Below are positions 54,585-64,000 of a stretch of DNA of 64,000 bases, in pieces; positions within the stretch are counted from its first letter, which is position 1; each line of letters opens with the position of its first letter. The position numbers were made by a program, and so were the translations under genes. The notes under the pieces were generated by a model. That model was not told the DNA's origin. It was given only the letters and a program-made list of their open reading frames with translations, and made no database searches. Source of the DNA: Byssochlamys sp. IMV 00236 (Eukaryota > Ascomycota > Eurotiomycetes > Eurotiales > Thermoascaceae); assembly GCA_001931875.2 (NCBI GenBank), contig MSJH02000840.1, positions 434,001 through 498,000 of the forward strand, in the 5' to 3' direction.

Positions 54585-57500
54585 ATGTTGAGAACTACGG
54601 CGGTCAAGGCCACTGGCAGCCTGCGCGGTGGCGCTTGCTTTGCCTGTCGTCGGGCCCTGTCCATTGCGGCCAGCCCCAAGATTAATGCTCCTGCTGGTGC
54701 CAGGTCGAATCTGCACCTGACCGCTCGGAGACCTCTCGCGGTCATTGATCGGATGAACAGCGGCCGGAGACAGTATGCGGTATCTGCGGAGGATACGGAT
54801 AAGGGCGTGGTAAGCTACTACGATCCATGACTGCGGATATCGCGATCCGGAGACAGATGGGGAACAGAAAAAGGGAGAAAACCAAGAGCTTGGCTGACTG
54901 GGATGCGTGTCTCGCGTCGTGATAGGACCCCAACGACTCGTTCCTGCAGGGTAACACCGCCAACTACATTGACGAGATGTACCTCGCCTGGAAAAAAGAC
55001 CCTGAGAGCGTGCACGTCTCCTGGCGGACGTACTTCAAGAACATGGAGTCGGGCAAGATGCCCATCTCCCAGGCTTTCCAACCGCCGCCCACCCTCATTC
55101 CTCCTCCCGCCGGTGGTGTGCCCTCGGTCATGCCCGGTGCTGGACTTGGCGCCGACAACGATCTCACGGAGCACCTGAAGGTCCAGCTGCTGGTTCGCGC
55201 CTACCAGGCTCGTGGCCACCACAAGGCCAAGATTGATCCTCTGGGTATCCGCGGCGACTCGGAAGCGTTCGGTTACAACGACCCCAAGGAGCTGCACCTG
55301 GACCACTATGGATTCACCGAGGCGGATCTCGACAAGGAGTTCACTCTGGGACCTGGTATTCTGCCTCGCTTCGCCACTGAGTCGCGCAAGAAGATGACCC
55401 TGCGCGAGATCATCGACGCGTGCGAGAAGATCTACTGCGGCTCCTACGGTGTCGAGTACATCCACATCCCGGACCGCAAGCCCTGCGACTGGATCCGTGA
55501 CCGCTTCGAGGTCCCTCAGCCCTACAAGTACTCCGTCGATGAGAAGCGCCGCATCCTCGACCGTCTGATCTGGAGTTCCAGCTTCGAATCTTTCCTGGCT
55601 ACCAAGTTCCCCAACGACAAGCGTTTCGGTCTGGAGGGATGCGAGAGCTTGGTGCCTGGTATGAAGGCCCTGATCGACCGCAGTGTCGACTACGGTATCA
55701 AGGACGTCGTCATTGGTATGCCTCACCGTGGTCGTCTGAACGTTCTGTCCAACGTCGTCCGCAAGCCGAACGAGTCCATCTTCAGCGAGTTCACCGGCTC
55801 CGGTGACCCCTCCGACGAGGGTTCGGGTGATGTCAAGTACCACTTGGGTATGAACTTCGAGCGTCCCACTCCCTCTGGCAAGCGCGTGCAGCTGTCTCTG
55901 GTCGCCAACCCCTCCCATCTGGAGGCTGAGGACCCCGTTGTTCTCGGAAAGGCCCGTGCCATCCAGCACTACAACAACGACGAGAAGGAGTTCAACACCG
56001 CCATGGGTGTCTTGCTGCACGGTGATGCTGCCTTCGCCGCCCAGGGAGTCGTCTATGAGACTCTGGGATTCCACTCTCTGCCCGCCTACTCCACCGGTGG
56101 TACCGTTCACATCGTCGTGAACAACCAGATCGGTTTCACCACTGATCCTCGCTTTGCTCGTTCCACCCCCTACTGTTCCGACATTGCCAAGGCCATCGAC
56201 GCTCCCGTCTTCCACGTCAACGGTGACGATGTCGAGGCTGTCAACTACGTCTGCCAGGTTGCTGCTGACTGGCGTGCCGAGTTCAAGCGTGATGTCGTCG
56301 TGGACATTGTCTGCTACCGTAAGCACGGCCACAACGAGACCGACCAGCCTTTCTTCACCCAGCCCCTGATGTACAAGCGCATCAGCTCTCAGAAGAGCCA
56401 GCTCGACAAGTACGTCGAGAAGCTGATCGCTGAGGGTACCTTCACCAAGGAGGACATCGAGGAGCACAAGAAGTGGGTCTGGGGCATGCTCAACGACAGC
56501 TTCGACCGCAGCAAGGACTACCAGCCCACCAGCCGTGAATGGCTCACCTCCGCCTGGAACGGCTTCAAGACCCCCAAGGAACTGGCTACCGAGATCCTGC
56601 CTCACCTTCCTACCGGTGTCGATGCTGACCTGCTGAAGTCCATCGCCGACAAGATCAGTGGTGCTCCCGAAGGCTTCAATCTCCACCGCAACCTCAAGCG
56701 TATCTTGAGCAACCGTAAGAAGACCGTTGACGAAGGTGAAAACATCGACTGGTCCACCGCTGAGGCTCTGGCCTTCGGTTCCCTCGTCGCTGAGGGTCAC
56801 CATGTCCGTGTCTCTGGACAGGATGTCGAGCGTGGTACCTTCTCGCAGCGTCACGCTGTCCTGCACGACCAGGAGAGCGAGGCCACCTACACTCCTCTGC
56901 AACACATCACTCCTGACCAGGGCTCCTTTGTCATCTCTAACTCCTCTCTGAGCGAGTTCGGCGCGTAAGTACACCTTCCTTTTTTCACCCCTATGCTTTT
57001 ACGGGGCGCATCAGACTAATCCGTCTTTTCGTTTGCAGTCTCGGTTTCGAGTACGGTTACTCTCTGACCTCCCCCAACGCCCTGGTGATGTGGGAGGCCC
57101 AGTTCGGTGACTTCGCCAACAACGCCCAATGTATCATTGACCAGTTCATTGCTTCCGGTGAAGCTAAGTGGCTGCAGCGCTCTGGTCTGGTCGTCTCTCT
57201 GCCTCACGGTTATGATGGACAGGGTCCTGAGCACTCTTCCGGTAGAATGGAGCGTTGGCTGCAGCTCTGTAACGAGGAGCCCCGCGTGTTCCCGTCTGAG
57301 GAAAAGCTGCAGCGCCAGCACCAGGACTGCAACATGCAGATTGCCTACATGACCTCCCCATCCAACCTGTTCCACATCATGCGCCGCCAGATCAACCGCC
57401 AGTTCCGCAAGCGTAAGTCCTTCGTTTTTTCTTCATTTCTTCTTTAGAAAGTCGACTAATACTCCGTATAGCTCTCGTGATCTTCTTCTCGAAGTCTCTC

Positions 57501-58010
57501 CTGCGTCACCCGATTGCCCGCTCTCCTCTTGAGGAGTTCACCGGCGACTCCCACTTCCAGTGGATCATCCCCGACCCTGCCCACGGCACCGCCATTGACG
57601 AGCCCGAGAAGATCGAGCGTGTCATCCTTTGCTCTGGTCAGGTGTACGCCGCGCTGACCAAGCACCGTGAGAGCCAGGGCATCCGCAACACCGCCATCAC
57701 CCGTATTGAGCAGCTCCACCCCTTCCCGTGGGCGCAGCTCAAGGAGAACCTGGACAGCTACCCCAACGCCAAGAACATTGTCTGGTGCCAGGAAGAGCCG
57801 CTGAACGCCGGTGCCTGGAGTTACACCCAGCCGCGTCTTGAGACGCTCCTGAACGCGACTGAGCACCACAACCGCCGCCACGTGTTGTACGCCGGTCGTG
57901 CCCCCAGCGCCTCTGTTGCCACCGGTAACAAGGCCAGCCACCTGAAGGAGGAGGCTGAGCTGCTGGAGGATGCCTTCAGCGTCCACCAGGAGCACCTGAA
58001 GGGCGAGTAA
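54585..58010 (+). CDS. KGD1: 2-oxoglutarate dehydrogenase E1 subunit
   Basis: Thiamine-diphosphate-dependent E1 component of the mitochondrial 2-oxoglutarate dehydrogenase complex; it decarboxylates 2-oxoglutarate and passes the succinyl group to lipoyl-E2 in the TCA cycle. Exons: 54585-54809, 54926-56964, 57039-57412, 57472-58010; 1058 residues, the usual fungal length. Exon 1 is almost exactly the mitochondrial presequence ([20 protein letters not shown]). The mature part opens with [20 protein letters not shown], the E2/E3-binding-type N-terminus. [16 protein letters not shown] near 338-353 and [20 protein letters not shown] are catalytic-core segments that contain thiamine-binding residues. 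[14 protein letters not shown] and [18 protein letters not shown] near the end are family hallmarks. Codon use is strongly biased to C- and G-ending codons, which creates long antisense open frames with no independent support. A polyadenylation-type AATAAA is at 58267-58272. Confidence 0.97.
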
Positions 58011-58614
58011 ACGACCTCAGTGGGTCGCTCGCTGCAGTGTAGAAGAGGGGGAGATAATAGTTGCAAAATTATTTGAACGTTCTCGGAAACTTGGCCTTGG
58101 ACCGTGTATTGTTGGATCATTCCATCTCCCTTTTTGTATCATCTCCCTTTGTTGTCTTGTTGGAAGCATGGTATCCAGCGGTGTTGATGCCGTCATCGTT
58201 CGATCTGTCAGTTTCCCAGGGTCTATCGCCTGGAGGGATGCTGGCCGGCCGTCTAGAGTTCTGTAAAATAAAGGATGGTTGATTCATAGTATTTGACACT
58301 GGTTCTATCTACCCTATCACTAGACTATGGTACTATCGGACGAGCTGCATAAAACACGTGTAATTAGTCATCGTACATAAAATTCCACAAACGGTTAGTG
58401 CATAAAATTCCCAAACAGGCAAGTGCAAGCTCTCCAGCTCTCTTCGCCGCCTTCTCCTCATCTCGGCTTCATCTTTTCCTGCGTCCCTCGCTTTTCCTGG
58501 CCTGTTCATGCTATGATCTCTTGAGCCTCATTTTCGATTCATATCGCAGCTCTCTCTTTACCTACGCTACAGAGCAGACTCTCCAGGATCGATCCCGGTC
58601 CGGCTGGAGCAACC
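58011..58614. other. Intergenic region KGD1 to ING gene
   Basis: About 0.6 kb: the KGD1 3' untranslated region, then a CT-rich promoter/leader (58430-58560). No coding signal. Confidence 0.5.
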
Positions 58615-60778
58615 ATGTCTGCCGCCGTAGCGTCGTCGTCGACAGTAAACTCGCAAGCCCAGGGTGTCCGCCAACCTGTGCGGCAGACGCGAACGAACCC
58701 ATCGCGGACATCTAAGACACTGAGTCGATCTTCTTTCGCCTATGGTCACTCCTCTGTGACCGATGCACCGCCAACTCCTACCATCCCGCACGGATTCTAT
58801 CCAGCGCTGTCCCATTTCACCGATGCCGTCGCTGCGCTGCCCCGAGAGTTTCGTCGTCACAACTCCCTGCTGAAGGAGGTGGATGCGAAGGCATGGGCAC
58901 TGGAGGAGAATCTATTGCAGCTTTTGAAGACTGCCTCTGACTCAGAGCCTGTTCCATACCCGCCTAATCCGGCGCCGATAGTGGACGGCTTCATTCGCGA
59001 GGATGCGCAACCGAAGGTGCGTCGCTCCCATAGCGGGCAGAGGGTTTTTACATAGTTGCTGACGTGAGGATCTCGCCGCAGGATGTTTCCCAAGCCCCGG
59101 AGTCGCATGAGAGCAAGAATCGCAGACTGCTCTTCGACCGTGTTCGGCACACCCTGACGGACCTGATGATGACGGCGGATGAGAAGAACCATGTGTTGAC
59201 CAATGCCAACGAGGAGCTCGACAGGCAGCTCTTCCGTCTCGATACCGTATTCCCATATATATCAGGTGAGATTAGCGAAGAGTCTCGACTGGGTAGCCTC
59301 ACCCACTGGGCCTACTCGAATAAGTCGGCGGCCAAGGATGCTCGAAGCACAAACGAGCGTCCCCGTCGCGAGGCAGCTAAGCAGGATCTTGCTGCTCTCC
59401 ACGAAGCTGAAGCAGCCTCTCGTAGCGAAGCTCGACGTGAAGCCGTCCTGGCTCGAAAGCAGCGCCGCGCACACCAAGACTCCGACTTTGACGAAGCGCG
59501 CGTTGGTCGCAAGGGTGCTGGAGCCAAGGCTCGAGGTGGTGCTGGGGCGGACCACGCTGCTGAACAAACTGGACTGGGAATCGCTGGTACGGCTACTGCC
59601 CCGACCAAGCGCCGGAAGGTCGAGCGGCCACAACCGGTGCAGACAGGAGCTGCCATGGAGCGGTCTCTGAGCGGCGTCACTGCCGGCGGACGTGCACATT
59701 CGAAGGATGCTCCCGCTGCGGAAACCAAGAAGAGAGCCCGGGCAGCTAATGCTCCCGCTACTAATGGTCGCAAACGGTATGTTATCTCAGTTGTATTTGT
59801 CAATGGAGAAATGGAGACGATTGCTAACTCCGTCGTAGGAATAATACCACCACTGCCGGACCTGGCTCGCCGTCTCTGGTCTCCTCCCCTGTTATCGGCA
59901 CGTTCAATGTCCCGAGAAACGCACCTAGCCCTGGTCCGAATACGACTGCCCGGCCGCAGTCTTCCAGAGCCCAGCCAAACAATAACCAGGCTTCGAATTC
60001 CCGTCAGAGACCGCCTTCTTCCGCATCGAACCGTGCGAATAATGGCAGTACGTTCCCCGGACCTGGACCTACACTGGACAGTAACCCTTCTAACACGGGC
60101 CCAACCATAGACAAATCCGCAGAAACAAAGCCTCCAGTCAAAGAAGGGACCAAGGAAGCTACTCCACACGCTGGCGCGGAGGCTACTCCTGATGTCATGG
60201 ATACAGCAGATGATGCTGCCACAGCCCCGGCTTCTGTAGCGACGAAGCGAGAAGGGACAGAGCAGGCAAGTGTAGAGCCCAGTCCAGCAGGGATTGAAAG
60301 GGCGGACCCTGCACCACCTTCAGCTCCAGCTGCAAAAGGTCGAGCCTCGAAGAATTCCACTCCTGTGGCCACCACTTTCTCTGAAGCCACTCAGCAGCGA
60401 TCCCGGCCGTCTCGGAACACCGATGCCGCAGGCGTTAAAAGGGCTAAGAAGGGCCTGGCGCTAGTCCAGCAGGCTGCTGCTGCCACCGAAGACGAAGAAT
60501 CGTCGCGCGAGGGTGACGATGAGGACGACGATGGAGAGCCACGGTACTGCTACTGCAACGAGATCAGTTTCGGAGAGATGGTGGCGTGCGATAATGATGC
60601 TTGCCCTCGAGAGTGGTTCCATCTGTCTTGTGTTGGGCTGACGAAGCCACCGGGGAAGAATGGTAAGTTTGTCTTCCTGTCGTCTGTCATTCGAAGCGCT
60701 AACTGGGTATGTGTAGTGAAATGGTATTGCAACGAGTGCAAGGAGAACATGAGACGGGGGCGCTCCAGCGGGAAATAA
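58615..60778 (+). CDS. ING family PHD-finger chromatin protein
   Basis: Exons: 58615-59016, 59082-59776, 59839-60662, 60717-60778; 660 residues, all phases close. ING proteins guide histone acetyltransferase or deacetylase complexes (yeast Yng1/Yng2 or Pho23) to nucleosomes with trimethylated H3 Lys4. The N-terminal helical ING domain spans about 55-200 ([35 protein letters not shown]). The middle is long, Ala/Ser/Pro-rich and disordered, with a bipartite basic patch ([10 protein letters not shown]). The C-terminal PHD finger has all eight zinc ligands: Cys603, Cys605, Cys616, Cys621, His627, Cys630, Cys645 and Cys648. Trp625 and the [20 protein letters not shown] stretch form the H3K4me3 pocket. 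The last intron splits the PHD finger before its final two cysteines. Which complex it belongs to cannot be told from the sequence. Confidence 0.92.
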
Positions 60779-61648
60779 CAGGGCTGGTCGCTACTTTGCT
60801 ATTCTCGTATGATACCTTAATGATTTTTAATACTGGATTGGCGGGCGGGTATTATCCGGTGGCTGGGATTGTGATATGGCGTCTCTGGAGCATTTGCGGT
60901 CTCTTGTGTTTACAGTGTTCTCGTGTTGCTAAATTGGCTGCATCAGCAGCACACATAGATCATGTGAAATCCTTTTGATATCAATTCCACTTGCGTCTTT
61001 TATATTTCACTCGATGATTCATACGCCTGCCCTATATGCGCTAAAAACAGTAGCAGTAAACCTAGTTTATAAATCCAAGTATAGCATAATCCATGGCAGC
61101 ATTACATCAACTGTTGAAAGGTCCTCTATTAAACAGTAACCTAGTGAGAAGAATATTAAGAACTACCACTTAACTCCTTAGAATAACATTTAGGAACTAT
61201 GCAACCAATGATATCAACCGTGGCATTTTTAAGTATATAGTCGAATTATATAGTTCTATAGATAGACTCGGAGTTGAAGTAAGAGGAAAAAGTAAAACTC
61301 AATCTTATCCGAAATTCTAGTTCTAAAAAAGCATATTCTATAAGCACAACGCCTCTTGCATGTCTCCCGCCAAGAAAGCAGCTCGTTTGGATGCTGAAGC
61401 TGAACTTGGGCGCTTCGTGAAACAAAGCGATGCGGCGTAGTGTCTGGGGCAACAGCATGCAGCCTCTGATTCGCCCGCCCTTATTATGGGCATCAACGAC
61501 GTCGAGCTTCAAGGGAGATCTGATGGGCAGAACAACTAACGGATGATAACACAACAGCTGATTGTCAGCTTGCTCTCGAGTATGAGACGTGAATATTGAT
61601 AAAAGGCGCGGAATTGATTCCAGGCCAGTTATATCATTAATTGCTACT
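60779..61648. other. AT-rich intergenic region
   Basis: About 0.87 kb, AT-rich with no coding signal; a minus-strand frame at 61246-61746 partly overlaps the next gene's first exon and is treated as chance. Confidence 0.45.
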
Positions 61649-63511
61649 ATGCAATGCGTGCTTACCTCTTCGTTTACTACAAATGCATTCCACCTCAGAT
61701 CTACCGCAATGGTCCTATTCCCAAGAAGGCCTCTCTCTAGGTACATCTCGATAACTTGCCAGGGTATGTCCAGTATCCTTCAATGATGTAGTAACATTCC
61801 TTCCGGAACAGGTTTCTTACGTTCCTAGGCGAGCCTATTCGGCGTGAGCAGCTGTTTGAATATACCAATGGGCGATTCCTTGTCAACGAAGCCCGCGAAC
61901 GAGCTAAGCGCTATGCCGAATTCAACGTCGATGCTCTCTGCTCTTTGGTTTCTTCCTTACCTTCTATTTCGTCTCCTATTTCGAAAATCGATAAAATGGA
62001 GGGCGGCTTCAACAAGGCACTGTTGATGACTGCAGAGAACGGAAAGGAGGTCATTGCTAAGATTCCCCTTGCACAAATTGTGCCTCCGAAGTATGTCACG
62101 GAATCTGAAGCTGCTACTCTGGATTTTGGTAATGTTATCCTATGCCTAAGAAATCGTATTGTATTTTTTCTAATCATCACCATTGCCAGTCGATCGTTAT
62201 ACGTCTATACCAGTATGCAAAGTTCTGGCGTGGAGTTCTGAGATATCGAATCCCGTGGGATCGGAATATATCATAATGGAGAAAGCCCCAGGGAGACAGC
62301 TAATCGAATTATGGGGAGATATGGATTTATCCAGTCGGTTCAAATTGATTCACAATCTAGCTCAGATGGAGAGTAGTCTCGCATCCAGAAAGTTTCCTGG
62401 TTATGGGAGTTTGTATTTTCGGGATACGTTCGAGCGTGATTCTAGCAGATCATCTATAGCTATGGATGATGATGATACGTATTGCATCGGACCATATTAT
62501 CACGAGGGATGGTTTCCTCAGTTCGGAAATCGAGATGATGCTGGACCATGTAAGTCGCCCATCATACATACACTTTAGTCCTTCTGTTTTTCCTAACACC
62601 AACTTCAACTTCTCCCAGGGACCAATCTTACCGACTTCACTCTCTCCATGGCTAATAGAGGAATTTGGCATGTGTCAAACTCCACCCCTCTCACGGCTCG
62701 TGGTCCACACTACGGCTCTAAAAATGAACATATCCAGACTCTAAAAAACACCCAGAAAATCATACCAACATTAGCAGAACATCCTACTTTACAACGATTT
62801 TCCACACCAACACTCTGGCACTCTGATCTTCACCTAGGGAATATATTCGTCTCTAATACCGACCCCACAGTCATCGTCAGTATAATAGACTGGCAATACA
62901 CCTCTATCCTACCTTCTTTCACACAAGTTCAATGGCCGGAATTTCTCAATCCACCAGAAAACTATCAGGTTGGAATGATCAAACCGGATCTACCCGCGAC
63001 CTTCAACCACATGGACGAAGACGAGAAGGAATATGCTCTATTACAGAGAGATAAAGCGATGCTTAGCAAGCGGTACGAAGCGGCGGTAGCCAAGTATCAT
63101 TACGAGTCATTCCTAGCTTTGATTGGTATCAATCGTATTGTGCAGAATTTATTCTCCTCGTGCGAGAGGACGTATAAGGATGGTATTGTACCGCATCGTG
63201 ATTCTCTTTTGCGGATATCTCAAACGTGGGAACAAGTTGGACTTCAGGGGTCGTGTCCTTTTGAAGTTAGCATTGAGAGATTAGAGAAGCATGCATGGGA
63301 ACTCGAACGGTATACGGACTGGTGTACGTTGTGGGGGTATACGCGGCAGATACTGTGCATAGATAAGGATGGTTGGGTGTCTCCTCGGTTGGACTTTGAT
63401 AAGGTTAAGGAGAGACATGATGAGCTGTTCGAACTTTACATGCTGAGGGAGAGTGAAGAAATGTCGGAAGATGAAGCGAGGAATATTTGGTTTTATGTTG
63501 AGAGGGAGTGA
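61649..63511 (+). CDS. APH/AIM9-type phosphotransferase family protein
   Basis: Exons: 61649-61763, 61829-62128, 62190-62549, 62619-63511; 555 residues, all phases close. It has the aminoglycoside-phosphotransferase/choline-kinase fold found in many fungal proteins, including the mitochondrial AIM9 group. The N-terminus has RRPLSRYISITCQGEPIRRE; the motif EYTNGRFLVNEARERAKRYA marks the AIM9-like subfamily. The glycine/lysine region of the N-lobe is MEGGFNKALLM...KEVIAKIP. The catalytic loop is HSDLHLGN, with Asp328 as the base, and IIDWQY has the metal-binding Asp349. The C-terminal 150 residues are helical. The true substrate of this family is mostly unknown, and fungal copies are often expanded and lineage-specific. 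No evidence here for antibiotic resistance. The presequence-like start, RSTAMVLFPRRPLSRY, fits mitochondrial import, but weakly. Confidence 0.88.
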
Positions 63512-63775
63512 AATGTACCAATGTATAACTGAGTTATCAGGGGGCAACAAGAGTCCGGAGTCGGAAGAGTGTATTACATTACATATATGACTCTGCGTTT
63601 GGCAAACCGTCGCGAAATACAGGCGAGCTTATTTAAGCTGACCCTTAAAACAATATGCTGATTACATATAGAACAGATAGAAAGACGCAGTCATCCTTCG
63701 CCCTCAAAAATCGTATATAATACATTTTTTGGACTTGTCCTACTTTTCCATGCACGCTCAGTGGTTGGAGAAACT

Positions 63776-64000
63776 TCATCCTTCAACCAACACCCGTGTC
63801 CAGTCGAACTTCCTCCAGCGTTTCCGGAAGCCGTCCACACGTCTGTCACCGCCCCTGGACCACCGTCCTTGCCGCTTGATAACGTCTGGTTCCAAGTCGA
63901 GCATGCCTCCGATTGTTTCCCGAGCGAAGAGATCTCCGCGTGGCCAGCGATGCTCGTGCTCGACGATATGGCCGAGTCCGCCGTCCAAATCAAACCAGAC
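63776..64000 (-). CDS. C-terminal part of a minus-strand gene cut by the window edge
   Basis: An open frame of 74 codons plus stop runs in from the right edge and ends at 63776. It reads VWFDLDGGLGHIVEHEHRWP, then ...REMFARETIGG-like charged sequence, and ends RWRKFDWTRVLVEG. Composition and the absence of breaks look coding; no family recognised. The 5' part lies outside this window. Confidence 0.5.
   Translation of the reverse strand, partial: VWFDLDGGLGHIVEHEHRWPRGDLFARETIGGMLDLEPDVIKRQGRWSRGGDRRVDGFRKRWRKFDWTRVLVEG

Noticed and set aside
54818..56974. A 718-codon open frame antisense to KGD1
   Set aside because: It lies opposite a strongly conserved, highly codon-biased gene; C/G-ending codons remove stops on the other strand. 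Its translation is repetitive in Val, Leu, Gly and Asp and matches no family.
57456..57995. A 179-codon frame antisense to the last KGD1 exon
   Set aside because: Same codon-bias effect as the longer KGD1 shadow.
59312..60169. A 285-codon frame antisense to the ING gene
   Set aside because: Mirror of the Ala/Ser/Pro-rich region of the real gene; Arg-rich, low-complexity and without a start region of its own.
16946..60778. A secondary-metabolite gene cluster
   Set aside because: No polyketide synthase, peptide synthetase, terpene cyclase, P450 or transporter was found anywhere in the window.

Overview
This window looks like part of a filamentous ascomycete chromosome, most probably Aspergillus or a close relative in the Eurotiales. 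The evidence is internal. Introns are short (about 48-90 nt, gt...ag). Genes are intron-poor but not intron-free and are well separated. The proteins recognised (i-AAA protease, glycerol kinase, DUF3429 membrane protein, VPS13, Mn superoxide dismutase, Psf3, 2-oxoglutarate dehydrogenase E1, ING/PHD protein) have fungal-type sequences. The intergenic DNA is full of short tandem repeats and of a TACTCCGTA/TACGGAGTA word common in such genomes. Species-level naming is not possible from the sequence alone.

Layout. 0-6.3 kb: a minus-strand protein with possible OB-fold features, divergent from the mitochondrial i-AAA protease gene (five exons), then a small SRPK-like kinase gene (four exons). 6.3-17 kb: the glycerol kinase gene (minus, four exons) sits between two repeat-rich non-coding stretches of more than 4 kb each. 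17-32 kb: a mitochondrial DUF3429 membrane protein (minus, four exons), VPS13 (plus, nearly one 9.5-kb exon), and a TFIP11/Ntr1-type G-patch splicing factor (minus). 32-38 kb: mitochondrial MnSOD (plus, four exons) and a 947-residue protein with a centrosomin N-terminal motif (minus, four exons). 39-43.5 kb: an AT-rich, accessory-looking segment with a small two-exon gene candidate, a 20-N assembly gap, an intron-containing tRNA-Leu(CAG), a decayed tRNA-like element, a RIP-like decayed island, and the six-exon GINS subunit gene psf3 (minus). 45.7-53.3 kb: two large, mostly disordered fungal proteins of unknown role. 54.5-60.8 kb: 2-oxoglutarate dehydrogenase E1 (four exons) and an ING/PHD chromatin protein (four exons). 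61.6-64 kb: an APH/AIM9-type phosphotransferase (four exons) and the C-terminal part of a further minus-strand gene cut by the window edge.

The genes do not form a biosynthetic cluster or an operon-like unit. Many products act in or on mitochondria (i-AAA protease, DUF3429 protein, MnSOD, KGD1, and VPS13 at lipid-transfer contact sites), but each has its own promoter and the grouping may be chance. I found no convincing new multi-gene system. The items most worth a second look are the accessory segment at 39-43.5 kb, the in-frame splice choice in psf3, the small gene at 39.3-39.7 kb, and a repeated E-x-P/T-L motif in the 955-residue protein. All exon coordinates were derived by hand from frame continuity and splice-site consensus. 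They should be treated as models, although every multi-exon model given for a named gene closes in frame.
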